Positions 15,069 through 21,201 are shown, counted from the first letter of the stretch. The stretch is DNA of 21,201 bases from CAYWFP01 sp964457365 (GCA_964457365.1 CAYWFP010000070.1:1-21201), one strand, 5' to 3'. Translations and numbers: made by a program. The notes: generated by a model from the letters alone, not told the origin.

Positions 15069-15812
15069 ATGAACAACCTGCACGGAAGAGTCGCACTCGT
15101 CACCGGCGCCGCGCGCGGGCTGGGGCAAGGGATCGCGCTGGCCCTGGCGCGGGGGGGGGCGGCTCTCGCGCTCTGCTGCCGTGAACGCGAGGACGAACTG
15201 GCCGCCGTCGCCGCGTACTGCGCGGAAGAGGGCGTGCAGGCCACGTGCCACATGGGCGACCTGGCCGAATCCGACGTGCCGAAACGGGTGATCGACGAAG
15301 CGCTGGCGCGGCACGGGCGGCTCGATATCCTGATCGCCAATGCCGGGATCACGCTCGAGAAGAACCTCATGCGGACCGCCGACGACGAGTGGGACCGCGT
15401 TGTCGAAGTCAACCTGGGCGCGGTGGCGAAGCTCTGCCGCGCGGGGTGGGCGGTGCTGCGCAAGAGCGGCGGCCACGTGATTCTGATCACCTCCCACGCG
15501 GGGCTGACCGGCCGCGCGGGCCTCGCGGCCTACGGCGCGGCGAAGGCGGGGCTGGTCGGATTGACCCAGGCGCTGGCCGTCGAAGGCGGCGCCGCGAACA
15601 TTCGCGTCAACGCCGTCGCGCCGGGATTCCTGCTCACGGACATGGGGCAACAGGCCGGCGAGGAAGCCCACGCGCAGGCGAATAAGCAGAATTGCCTCGG
15701 GCGGATCGGCACCGTGGAGGAGTCGGCCGCGTTTATCGCGCACCTGGCGGGGATGGAGCACGTCTCGGGGCAGGTCTTCAACCTCGACAGCCGCCCGCTC
15801 AAGGCGTTGTAG
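15069..15812 (+). CDS. Short-chain dehydrogenase/reductase (FabG-like)
   Basis: This 247-residue NAD(P)-dependent oxidoreductase has the classical SDR length and motifs. The cofactor loop TGAARGLG lies at 12-19, and the structural NAG at 91-93. Catalytic residues are Asn115 (VNLG), Ser142 (ITSHAG), Tyr155 and Lys159 (YGAAK), and the IRVNAVAPGFLLTDM motif follows. The C-terminus VSGQVFNLDS is close to 3-oxoacyl-ACP reductase and its many paralogues, which usually read GQ.....GG there; this protein has Asp-Ser instead, so a role other than fatty-acid synthesis is likely. It stands alone on the plus strand, 40 bp after the pseudo-receiver, with its own promoter. The substrate cannot be deduced. 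The ATG is fixed by the direct start of the Rossmann strand. Confidence 0.92.
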   Translation: MNNLHGRVALVTGAARGLGQGIALALARGGAALALCCREREDELAAVAAYCAEEGVQATCHMGDLAESDVPKRVIDEALARHGRLDILIANAGITLEKNLMRTADDEWDRVVEVNLGAVAKLCRAGWAVLRKSGGHVILITSHAGLTGRAGLAAYGAAKAGLVGLTQALAVEGGAANIRVNAVAPGFLLTDMGQQAGEEAHAQANKQNCLGRIGTVEESAAFIAHLAGMEHVSGQVFNLDSRPLKAL

Positions 15813-15832
15813 CCTCAGGGCACGCCGCCGCC

Positions 15833-15850
15833 CGCGCCCGCCGGGGCGCG
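15833..15850 (+). terminator. GC-rich hairpin after the SDR gene, possible terminator
   Basis: CGCGCCC-GCCG-GGGCGCG forms a 7-bp stem with a 4-nt loop 20 bp after the stop. There is no T-tract, so termination would be inefficient or Rho-assisted. The rest of the 212-bp convergent spacer to 16024 holds only an 11-bp duplication. Confidence 0.35.
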
Positions 15851-15960
15851 CCAGTTCGCCGCCATCCGGCGTCGCTCGCCGTAACCGAAGAATCGCATCG
15901 CTTTTCGCTCGCTTCTTGGCCGAGGGCGAAATGGTTGCGCCGAAATTCTGAAATTATTGC

Positions 15961-15982
15961 TTAACGGGTCCTTAACGGGTCC
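15961..15982. repeat. 11-bp tandem duplication TTAACGGGTCC x2
   Basis: Two exact adjacent copies lie in the convergent spacer between the SDR gene and the Ser/Arg-rich protein gene. It may be a slippage product; no function is evident. Confidence 0.9.
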
Positions 15983-16024
15983 CAAGGGCAGGGGGATTCA
16001 AGCGTCGGGTGAGAAGTCGGCGGC

Positions 16025-16801
16025 TCAGTCGTAGGTCTGCAGTTTCTTGCAGTCGTAGCGCATCTTCTGGTAGCTGTCGTTCCGGGTGAGGTGCTGGTAG
16101 GTCGGATTCTTGTCCACAAGATCGATCAACTGCAGCGCCCGCCGGTAGCACCGGTTGCGGGCCTCGCCCTGGATCTCGCCGGTGAGGGCGGTGGCGTGCA
16201 GTTCCCGCGCGACGCCGAGGACCTGGTTGGCATCGGCGCTGCTGCCGATGCTGCCCGGCAGCGGCTGCTGCAGGAGCTGTTGCCAGCGCGGCGCGCCCGG
16301 ATCCACCGTGACGGCCGGCGTATCCGGCGCGCCCGGATCGGCGCCGCCGCCGTCGCCGTTGCCTGCGGCCAGGGCGACGACGACGATCACCAGCAGCGCG
16401 CCGCCGCCGATGGCGCCGTACATGACCATCGGGTTGGACTTGCCGCGGCTGCCGCGCCGACCGGAGCGGCCGGTGTCGCGCTTGGACTTGTTGCCGGAGC
16501 GGCGCGAGCGACTCGCGGGCGTGTCATTCCTGCTCGCGCGGCGGGTGGTGCGGGAGGTTTCCTCGGCCTCGATCGGCTCGGACTTGCGCCGCGAGGACTT
16601 CGCCGTCGTGCGGGCAGTGGTGCGCGAGGATTTGGCCGAAGACTTGCTTGCCGAGCGCGAGGACTTGGCCGCGGCGCGGGAACTGCGTGAGGGCTCGGAT
16701 GTGGCGGAGGCGCGGCGGCTGGAGCGCCCGGCCGGTGGTTCGGGGTCGGCCTGGCGGCGCGAACTGCGGCTGGTGCGGGTGCGGCGTCTCGAAGCGGTCA
16801 T
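16025..16801 (-). CDS. Ser/Arg-rich single-pass membrane protein of unknown function
   Basis: I do not recognise this 258-residue protein. Residues 1-122 are extremely rich in Ser and Arg (with Lys, Thr, Ala), containing many SR and RS pairs such as SRSSRR and SSRSASKSSAKSSR, so the segment is strongly basic and surely disordered. A single transmembrane helix spans about 126-147 (MVMYGAIGGGALLVIVVVAL). A Gly/Asp/Pro-rich linker follows (148-172), then a small C-terminal domain (about 173-258), probably helical, with Cys218 and Cys251 that could pair. The positive-inside rule puts the basic half in the cytoplasm, where it could bind nucleic acid, ribosomes or acidic polymers, and the C-terminal domain outside the membrane. 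There is no Shine-Dalgarno; a promoter -10 ends 6 nt upstream. It lies convergent with the SDR gene and just downstream of the cob operon, without an evident partner. Confidence 0.75.
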   Translation of the reverse strand: MTASRRRTRTSRSSRRQADPEPPAGRSSRRASATSEPSRSSRAAAKSSRSASKSSAKSSRTTARTTAKSSRRKSEPIEAEETSRTTRRASRNDTPASRSRRSGNKSKRDTGRSGRRGSRGKSNPMVMYGAIGGGALLVIVVVALAAGNGDGGGADPGAPDTPAVTVDPGAPRWQQLLQQPLPGSIGSSADANQVLGVARELHATALTGEIQGEARNRCYRRALQLIDLVDKNPTYQHLTRNDSYQKMRYDCKKLQTYD

Positions 16802-16807
16802 GCGGGA

Positions 16808-16835
16808 AATGTACCATACGAAACGCGCATCACAA
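16808..16835 (-). promoter_or_regulatory. Promoter predicting a leaderless transcript of the Ser/Arg-rich protein
   Basis: On the minus strand TTGTGA (16835-16830) and TACATT (16813-16808) are 16 nt apart, and the -10 ends 6 nt before the ATG at 16801. This is the same geometry as before the SDR gene. An alternative -10, TATGGT, lies 6 nt further upstream but lacks a matching -35. Confidence 0.4.
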
Positions 16836-16864
16836 GGAATTTTTCGACGCGCGCGGCGGATAAA

Positions 16865-17638
16865 TCATCCCGCCAGCAGCGGCAACGCCGCCGCCAGCCC
16901 CAGCAGCGCCGCGGTTTCGGCCAGCTCGCACGTGGCACCCAGCGTATCCCCGGTGGCCCCGCCGAGGCGGACATGGCAGAACAGCGCGAAGAGCAGCGTC
17001 GCCCCCAGCGCCGCGCTTGCGCCGACCAGCCCGGCCGCGCCCAGCAGCAGCCAGCCGCAGAGGAAGGAGAAGAGCGCGGCGGTGACGGCGTCGAGCGGGC
17101 TGCGGTGGCGGTAGATCGCCGAGGCCAGCCCCGTGGGGCGCGCATAGGGCAGCAGCGCCACGACGACGCTCACGGCGCAGCGGCCACAGATCGGAAGAAG
17201 GCAAAGCGCGTAGACCATCCCCGGCAGCGGCATCCCGACCACGCGCGTGGGCAACGCCGCCAGCGTCAGGACCTTGAGCAGCAGCACGAAGACCACCGCC
17301 AGCACGCCCATGGTGCCGATGCGGCTGTCGCGCATGATCTCGAGCATGCGCTCGCGCTCGCGGTGGCTGCAGAGGCCGTCGGCGCTGTCGGCGAGGCCGT
17401 CGAGATGCAGCGCGCCCGAGGCGCCGGCCAGGAGCAGCGCCGCCACCGCCGCCAGCGGCACCCGCAGGTGCGGCAGCAAAATCAGCAGCGGCATCATCAG
17501 CGCGGCGCAGACCAGCCCGATCAGCAGGCCCACGAACGGGAAGAACGGCACCGAGCCGGCGATGTCCTCCTCGCGCACCCAGCGCGAGGGGACGGGCACG
17601 ACGGTGAGAAAGGCGATGGCGGCGAGCAGGCGTCTCAT
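16865..17638 (-). CDS. cobS: Adenosylcobinamide-GDP ribazoletransferase (cobalamin synthase)
   Basis: This 257-residue polytopic inner-membrane enzyme joins adenosylcobinamide-GDP to alpha-ribazole (or its phosphate), the last assembly step of the cobalamin nucleotide loop. The family signatures are HLDGLADSADG (78-88, acidic metal-binding), MRDSRIGTMG (102-111) and, near the C-terminus, GGATGDTLGATCELAE. Several hydrophobic helices cover the rest, and the length matches the family. The ATG at 17638 overlaps the cobT stop as ATGA, with GGAAG 7 nt upstream. It is the last gene of cobU-cobT-cobS. The phosphatase that finishes the pathway (cobC) is not in the operon. Confidence 0.96.
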   Translation of the reverse strand: MRRLLAAIAFLTVVPVPSRWVREEDIAGSVPFFPFVGLLIGLVCAALMMPLLILLPHLRVPLAAVAALLLAGASGALHLDGLADSADGLCSHRERERMLEIMRDSRIGTMGVLAVVFVLLLKVLTLAALPTRVVGMPLPGMVYALCLLPICGRCAVSVVVALLPYARPTGLASAIYRHRSPLDAVTAALFSFLCGWLLLGAAGLVGASAALGATLLFALFCHVRLGGATGDTLGATCELAETAALLGLAAALPLLAG

Positions 17639-18699
17639 TCGTTCGCTTCCGAAACGGCGGCCTCTTCGAAGGTGGCGACCTCGGCCAGCACCGCCACGGC
17701 CGCGTCCACCAGCGGCATGGCCAGCGCCGCGCCGGTGCCCTCGCCGAGGCGCAGGTTCAGGTCCAGCAGCGGCCGCGTGCCCAGCAGTTCGTGCATGCGC
17801 AGGTGCCCGGGCTCCACGCTCTTGTGCGCGGCGATCATGTAGTCGCGGCAGTTCGGGCAGAGCGTCCACGCCACCAGCGCCGCGGCGGTGCTGATGAAGC
17901 CGTCGACGATGACCGGCTTGCGCAGCGAGGCCGCGCCGAGGATCAGCCCCGCGAGGCCGCCGATCTCGAAGCCGCCGACCTTGGCCAGGACGTCGAGGCC
18001 GTCCGCCGGATCGGGCTTGTTCGCCGCCAGCGCGGTCTCGATCACCTCGATCTTGCGGCGCAGGTGATGATCGTCGATGCCGGTGCCGCGCCCGGTCAGT
18101 TCCGCCACGGGCGTATCGCAGAGGGTGGCGACGATGGCGGTGCTGGGGGTGGTGTTGCCGATGCCCATCTCGCCGGTGGCGAAGAGGTCGAAGTCGTCGG
18201 CCCGCTCGCGGGCAAGTTCGATGCCGGCGGTCAACGCGGCCTCGGCCTGCGCGCGCGTCATCGCCGGGCCGCGCATGAGGTTGGCCGTGCCGGGGGCGAC
18301 GCGCTTGGAGATGACCTTGCCGGCGTCGACGAAGGGGGACAAGTCGCCGGCGACGCCCATGTCGACCACCAGCACCTCCGCGCCGGCGGTGCGCGCGAGG
18401 GCGTTGATGCCGGCGCCGCCGTTGACGAAGTTGGCCACCATCTGCGGGGTGACTTCCTGCGGGAACCTGCTGACGCCCTCGGCCACCACGCCGTGATCGC
18501 CGGCCATGACCACCACGGCCTTGCGCTTCGCCGGCGGGGTCATGGAGCGGGTCATGCCCGCGAGGTCCTCGGCCGTGTCCATCAGGCGCCCGAGCGCCCA
18601 GCGGGGCATGGTCAGTTGCTCGAGCCGCGCGCGGGCCTTGGCGCGCCAGTCGGTATCTTGCGGGGCGATGCGGTCGACGGTGTCGCTCAGGATGCTCAT
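17635..18699 (-). CDS. cobT: Nicotinate-nucleotide-dimethylbenzimidazole phosphoribosyltransferase
   Basis: This 354-residue cytosolic enzyme transfers phosphoribose from nicotinate mononucleotide to the lower-ligand base (5,6-dimethylbenzimidazole or a related base), giving alpha-ribazole phosphate for CobS. The length equals that of characterised CobT proteins. Visible motifs are MAGDHGVVAEGVS with FPQEVTPQMV following, NGGAGINALAR, EMGIGNTTPSTA, GGFEIGGLAG and VDGFISTAAALVA. The C-terminal RLGEGTGAALA supplies the likely catalytic Glu320 (Glu317 in the Salmonella enzyme). The ATG at 18699 has AAAGGA about 8 nt upstream and overlaps the cobU stop as ATGA; its own stop overlaps cobS in the same way. 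This strict overlap implies coupled translation of all three proteins. Confidence 0.97.
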   Translation of the reverse strand: MSILSDTVDRIAPQDTDWRAKARARLEQLTMPRWALGRLMDTAEDLAGMTRSMTPPAKRKAVVVMAGDHGVVAEGVSRFPQEVTPQMVANFVNGGAGINALARTAGAEVLVVDMGVAGDLSPFVDAGKVISKRVAPGTANLMRGPAMTRAQAEAALTAGIELARERADDFDLFATGEMGIGNTTPSTAIVATLCDTPVAELTGRGTGIDDHHLRRKIEVIETALAANKPDPADGLDVLAKVGGFEIGGLAGLILGAASLRKPVIVDGFISTAAALVAWTLCPNCRDYMIAAHKSVEPGHLRMHELLGTRPLLDLNLRLGEGTGAALAMPLVDAAVAVLAEVATFEEAAVSEANE

Positions 18700-19250
18700 G
18701 AATCCGGTCCTTTCCACCAAGCTTTCAGAACAAGCGGCTGGCCGCAGCAGAGCAGGACCACCTCCTCCGCGCGGTCGGCCACGACCTGGTTGGCGCGTCC
18801 CAGAAGATCCCGGTAACGTCGCGCCAGCGCGTTCTCCGGGACGATACTCATGCCCACCTCGTTGGTGACGACGACGACGGTGCCCGGATGGTCCGAGCAG
18901 GCTTCGGCGAGCGCGGAACAGCGGGCGACGATTTCGTCCTCCTCGGGCCAGGTCTCGCCGGCGGCGAAGAGGAGGTTGTTGACCCAGAGGCCGAGGCAGT
19001 CGAGGAGCACGACGTCGAAGTCGGCGGCGGCGCGCACGACGGCGCCGGGGTCGGTCTGCTCCTCGCGCGTCTCCCATCCGCGGCCGGTGCGCTCGCGCCG
19101 GTGGCGCTCGATGCGCGCGGTCATCTCCGCGTCGGTGACGGGGCAGGTGGCTAGAAACAGCCGGCGCGTCCCGGCGGCCTCGGCGCGCTTCAGGGCGTAG
19201 GCGCTCTTGCCGCTGCGGCAGCCGCCGGTGACGAGGAGCAATCGGCTCAT
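18696..19250 (-). CDS. cobU: Adenosylcobinamide kinase / adenosylcobinamide-phosphate guanylyltransferase
   Basis: This 184-residue bifunctional enzyme phosphorylates adenosylcobinamide and then guanylylates it to adenosylcobinamide-GDP, the CobS substrate. The P-loop GGCRSGKS is at 9-16. The His that takes GMP in CobU (His46 in Salmonella) corresponds to His50 in RIERHRRER. The Walker B-like VVLLDCLGLWVNN and VTNEVGMSIVPENALARRYRD, followed by LGRANQVVA, are diagnostic. The ATG at 19250 is chosen because GGAG lies 6 nt upstream and it opens onto the P-loop strand; longer in-frame extensions would run into the promoter. It is the first gene of the cob operon, and the 65 bp between it and the phoU terminator is too short for a cobalamin riboswitch. 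Confidence 0.96.
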   Translation of the reverse strand: MSRLLLVTGGCRSGKSAYALKRAEAAGTRRLFLATCPVTDAEMTARIERHRRERTGRGWETREEQTDPGAVVRAAADFDVVLLDCLGLWVNNLLFAAGETWPEEDEIVARCSALAEACSDHPGTVVVVTNEVGMSIVPENALARRYRDLLGRANQVVADRAEEVVLLCCGQPLVLKAWWKGPDS

Positions 19251-19267
19251 GGCAGACTCCTGCGGGG

Positions 19268-19296
19268 ATGGTCGCCGCAACCGCCGTCGGCGTCAA
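19268..19296 (-). promoter_or_regulatory. Promoter-like element for cobUTS
   Basis: On the minus strand TTGACG (19296-19291) is a strong -35; GACCAT (19273-19268), 17 nt later, is a weak -10. It lies between the phoU terminator and the cobU ribosome site, where a promoter is required. Confidence 0.4.
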
Positions 19297-19315
19297 GCGA
19301 AACCGGCGCGGGATG

Positions 19316-19341
19316 AAAAACGCCCGGACCGGATCCGGGCG
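19316..19341 (-). terminator. Intrinsic terminator of the pst-phoU operon
   Basis: CGCCCGGA (19321-19328) and TCCGGGCG (19334-19341) form a perfect 8-bp stem with a 5-nt loop. On the minus strand it is followed at once by five T residues (19320-19316). It lies 26 bp after the phoU stop. This is the clearest intrinsic terminator in the window. Confidence 0.88.
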
Positions 19342-19367
19342 CGGGGAGGACGAAGACGGGGCACGGG

Positions 19368-20033
19368 TCAGTTGATCATCTCGTGCGCGTGGCGGACAAT
19401 CTCGCCGTCGATCATGTAGATGACGTCCTCGGCGATGTTGGTGGCCAGGTCGGCGATGCGCTCGAGGTTGCGTGCCACGCCGTTGGCGGCGAGGAGAATG
19501 CGCGTGGAGGAGGGGAACTCTTCGATGGCGGCGATGATCTGCGCGCGGATCTCGCGTTTCAAGGCGTCGACCGCGTCGTCGTCGGCGCAGACCTCGCGCG
19601 CGGTCTCGGTGTCCATCTGGATGAGACTGTCGAGGGCGCGCTGGAGCATGTCGCGCGCGCGCTGGAACATGGCGTCGAAGTCGATGGTGATCGGCAGCGG
19701 GCCGTTCTCGGCGATGTACTCGGCCTTGTTGGCGATGTTGACGGCCAGGTCGCCGATGCGTTCGAGGTCGTTGTTGATCTTGAGCACCGAGACGACGTAG
19801 CGCAGGTCGATGGCCACGGGCTGGTGCAGGGCCAGGATCTTGAGGCATTCCTCCTCGACCTCGATCTCCTTCTGGTCGACCTGCAGATCGCGTCGGCGGG
19901 CCTGGTCGGCGAGCTCGACGTCGCGCTCCCGGAGCGCCCGGCCCGAGAGCTGGACGTTCTCCTCGACCAGGGCGCTCAGGCTCAGCACCTGCCGCTTGAG
20001 CCGTTCGATCTCGCGCATCATGTGAATGGCCAC
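19368..20033 (-). CDS. phoU: Phosphate signalling/transport accessory protein PhoU
   Basis: This 221-residue cytosolic protein restrains phosphate uptake and Pho signalling by contacting the Pst transporter and the PhoR-type kinase. It is all-helical with two PhoU repeats, each ending in a metal-binding motif: ERIGDLAVNIANKAE (about 106-120) and ERIADLATNIAEDV (about 190-203). The length is close to the usual 215-245 residues. The start is a GTG at 20033, chosen because GAGGGA lies 7 nt upstream and the N-terminal residues match PhoU beginnings; ATGs at 20021 and 20018 are alternatives. It follows pstB on the same strand across a 118-bp spacer holding a strong hairpin, a consensus promoter and a palindrome, so its expression can be set apart from the transporter. 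Confidence 0.95.
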   Translation of the reverse strand: MAIHMMREIERLKRQVLSLSALVEENVQLSGRALRERDVELADQARRRDLQVDQKEIEVEEECLKILALHQPVAIDLRYVVSVLKINNDLERIGDLAVNIANKAEYIAENGPLPITIDFDAMFQRARDMLQRALDSLIQMDTETAREVCADDDAVDALKREIRAQIIAAIEEFPSSTRILLAANGVARNLERIADLATNIAEDVIYMIDGEIVRHAHEMIN

Positions 20034-20055
20034 GATTGACTCCCTCTATGTGGAA

Positions 20056-20069
20056 GCGGAACGTTCCGC
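20056..20069. promoter_or_regulatory. Perfect 14-bp palindrome GCGGAACGTTCCGC, possible operator of phoU
   Basis: The palindrome has no central spacer and lies immediately downstream of the predicted phoU transcription start (about +4 to +17), where a bound repressor would block initiation or elongation. It differs from the Pho box of enteric bacteria (direct repeats), so a Pho regulator is not implied. The regulator is unknown. Confidence 0.45.
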
Positions 20070-20079
20070 CCGGGCCCGT

Positions 20080-20108
20080 ATTATTGACGATCCCCTCCCC
20101 GGGGTCAA
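20080..20108 (-). promoter_or_regulatory. Near-consensus sigma70 promoter for phoU
   Basis: On the minus strand TTGACC (20108-20103) and AATAAT (20085-20080) each match five of six consensus bases with the ideal 17-nt spacing. The predicted start is near 20073, giving a 40-nt leader with a ribosome site before GTG 20033. The -35 sits inside the loop and the spacer inside the stem of the pstB 3' hairpin. Confidence 0.65.
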
Positions 20109-20123
20109 GTGGGGAGGGGATCG
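20088..20123 (-). terminator. Strong hairpin between pstB and phoU
   Basis: CGATCCCCTCCCC (20088-20100) and its exact complement (20111-20123) form a 13-bp stem with a 10-nt loop, 28 bp after the pstB stop. On the minus strand the following bases are AT-rich (TCAATAAT) but not a T-tract. It probably marks the 3' end of pstB mRNA by partial termination or by protection from exonucleases. Confidence 0.6.
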
Positions 20124-20151
20124 ATGCCGTTTCCGCGGCACCGAGGACGCA

Positions 20152-21027
20152 TTAGCCGAAGCGGCCGGTGATGTAGTCCTCGGTGTCCTTCATCACGGGG
20201 TTGGTGAAGAGCTCCTTGGTAACCCCGTACTCGATCAGGTGGCCTTCGTAGAAGAAGGCGGTGTAGTCGGAGACGCGCGCGGCCTGCTGCATGTTGTGCG
20301 TCACGATGGCGACGGTGAAGTCGCCGCGCAGGATGCCGATCAGGTCCTCGATGCGCATCGTCGCCTGCGGGTCCAGCGCCGAGGTCGGCTCGTCCATCAG
20401 CAGAACCTCCGGCTCGAGGGCGATGGCGCGGGCGATGCAGAGGCGCTGCTGCTGGCCGCCGGACATACCCAGCGCGTTCTGGTTCATGCGGTCTTTGACC
20501 TCGTCCCAGATGGCGGCGTGGCGCAGGCTCTTCTCGACGATCTCCGAGAGCTTGGCGCGGCTGGAGATGCCCATCAGGCGCGGGCCGTAGGCGACGTTGT
20601 CGAAGATCGACTTGGGGAAGGGGTTGGGCTTCTGGAAGACCATGCCGATCCGCTGGCGCAGGGCGACGACGCTGACGCGCGGCTCGAAGATGTTCTGGCC
20701 GTCGAAGATCAGCTTGCCCGTGTAGTGACACCCCGGCACGAGGTCGTTCATGCGGTTGATCGCCCGCAGGAACGTCGATTTGCCGCAGCCGCTGGGCCCG
20801 ATGATGGCGGTGACATTCCCCTTGGGAATGGCCAGGGACGCTTTCTTGACCGCCTCGAAGTCGCGGTACCAGACCGAGAGTTCGTCGGAGGTGATGTGAG
20901 CTTCGGCCGGGTCGATCTGGGCGATGGCGGGGCGCTTGGCGTCCCCCGCGGAGGTATCGCGCTGGAGCGCTTCGCCGGGCTTGGCCATCCGGATACCTTC
21001 TGTCTTCTCAACCGATTCGCTAGTCAT
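20152..21027 (-). CDS. pstB: Phosphate ABC transporter ATP-binding protein PstB
   Basis: This 291-residue ATPase powers high-affinity phosphate import with PstA and PstC at the inner membrane. Walker A is GPSGCGKST (77-85), the Q-loop is in GMVFQKPNPFPKSI, the ABC signature is MSGGQQQRLCIARA, Walker B is VLLMDEPTSALD, and the switch His is in IVTHNMQQAARVSDYTAFF. The C-terminal EYGVTKELFTNP and DYITGRFG are typical of PstB. The ATG at 21027 has AGAAGGA a few nt upstream; a second ATG 13 codons later also has GAAGG about 7 nt upstream, so a shorter form is possible. Either way there is an extra N-terminal tail of roughly 30-45 residues compared with the about 257-residue E. coli protein. It follows pstA by 47 bp. 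Confidence 0.97.
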   Translation of the reverse strand: MTSESVEKTEGIRMAKPGEALQRDTSAGDAKRPAIAQIDPAEAHITSDELSVWYRDFEAVKKASLAIPKGNVTAIIGPSGCGKSTFLRAINRMNDLVPGCHYTGKLIFDGQNIFEPRVSVVALRQRIGMVFQKPNPFPKSIFDNVAYGPRLMGISSRAKLSEIVEKSLRHAAIWDEVKDRMNQNALGMSGGQQQRLCIARAIALEPEVLLMDEPTSALDPQATMRIEDLIGILRGDFTVAIVTHNMQQAARVSDYTAFFYEGHLIEYGVTKELFTNPVMKDTEDYITGRFG

Positions 21028-21074
21028 GGCTCTTCCTTCTGTCCTTGCTGGGAGAAAAGCGTCCGGCGCAATCC

Positions 21075-21201
21075 TCATCCTCTCAATTTCTTCGAAATTC
21101 TCGCGCGCAGGTAGATGGCGGCGAAGTTCAGCGCCAGCACCAGCGTCTCGACCGTCAGAACCATGCCCCACTGCATATGCTGGATCTCTTCGGCGGCGTC
21201 G
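21075..21201 (-). CDS. pstA: Phosphate ABC transporter permease PstA, C-terminal end only
   Basis: The last 41 codons of a membrane protein are visible, ending with TGA at 21077-21075; the rest lies beyond the window. The translated end has a short amphipathic part (DAAEEIQHMQWG), a hydrophobic helix (MVLTVETLVLALNFAAIYL) and a basic tail (RARISKKLRG). This matches the last transmembrane helix and basic tail of PstA permeases, in which a Trp precedes the helix and an Asn sits in its second half. The identification leans on position directly upstream of pstB, the conserved pstA-pstB-phoU order, and this helix pattern; alone the fragment would be too short to name. Confidence 0.75.
   Translation of the reverse strand, partial: DAAEEIQHMQWGMVLTVETLVLALNFAAIYLRARISKKLRG

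Noticed and set aside
19251..19315. Cobalamin riboswitch upstream of cobU
   Set aside because: The 65-bp space is far shorter than the about 200-nt riboswitch and shows no conserved core.
20056..20069. Pho box
   Set aside because: Known Pho boxes are direct repeats with a CTGTCAT-like half-site; this is an inverted palindrome with a different sequence.

Overview
The window is a GC-rich bacterial chromosome fragment, probably from a draft or metagenomic assembly, because it carries a run of exactly 100 Ns inside a tandem repeat. A complete RND efflux pair points to a Gram-negative cell envelope. Two adjacent sulfatases next to SpoIIE/RsbW-type signalling proteins and PilZ proteins would suit a sulfatase-rich group such as the Planctomycetota/Lentisphaerota/Kiritimatiellota assemblage. 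The sequence alone does not fix the taxon, and no rRNA or tRNA gene is present.

Layout: 1-2879 holds two plus-strand sulfatases (the first cut off by the window edge), separated by a 99-bp tandem repeat. Positions 2935-7528 hold a promoter and a two-gene efflux operon (membrane fusion protein, then RND permease, overlapping ATGA). Positions 7529-8120 are non-coding: an AT-rich stretch with a perfect inverted repeat, then a 66-bp tandem repeat broken by the assembly gap. Positions 8121-12526, minus strand, are a signalling block: a tandem-PilZ protein with a zinc ribbon, a receiver/RsbW-like ATPase fusion, a pseudo-receiver/SpoIIE phosphatase, and a GT4 glycosyltransferase. Next come a COG2509-type FAD dehydrogenase (minus), a divergent stand-alone pseudo-receiver (plus), an SDR oxidoreductase (plus) and a Ser/Arg-rich single-pass membrane protein (minus). 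Positions 16865-19250 form a tightly overlapping cobU-cobT-cobS operon for nucleotide-loop assembly of cobalamin. Positions 19316-21201 hold the end of a phosphate operon, pstA (partial)-pstB-phoU, closed by a clear intrinsic terminator.

Working together: PilZ (c-di-GMP), RsbW-like kinase and SpoIIE-type phosphatase suggest a partner-switching circuit that may control envelope or polysaccharide functions through the adjacent glycosyltransferase; the STAS antagonist is not in the window. All three receiver domains lack conserved phosphorylation-site residues, and two lack the phosphoacceptor Asp itself. Promoter-like elements are unusually easy to see. Three genes without a Shine-Dalgarno sequence have a -10 element only 6-8 nt before the ATG, which predicts leaderless or near-leaderless mRNAs. 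phoU appears to have its own promoter, embedded in the pstB 3' hairpin and followed by a perfect 14-bp palindrome.

All functional names come from motifs recognised by eye; no database search was run.
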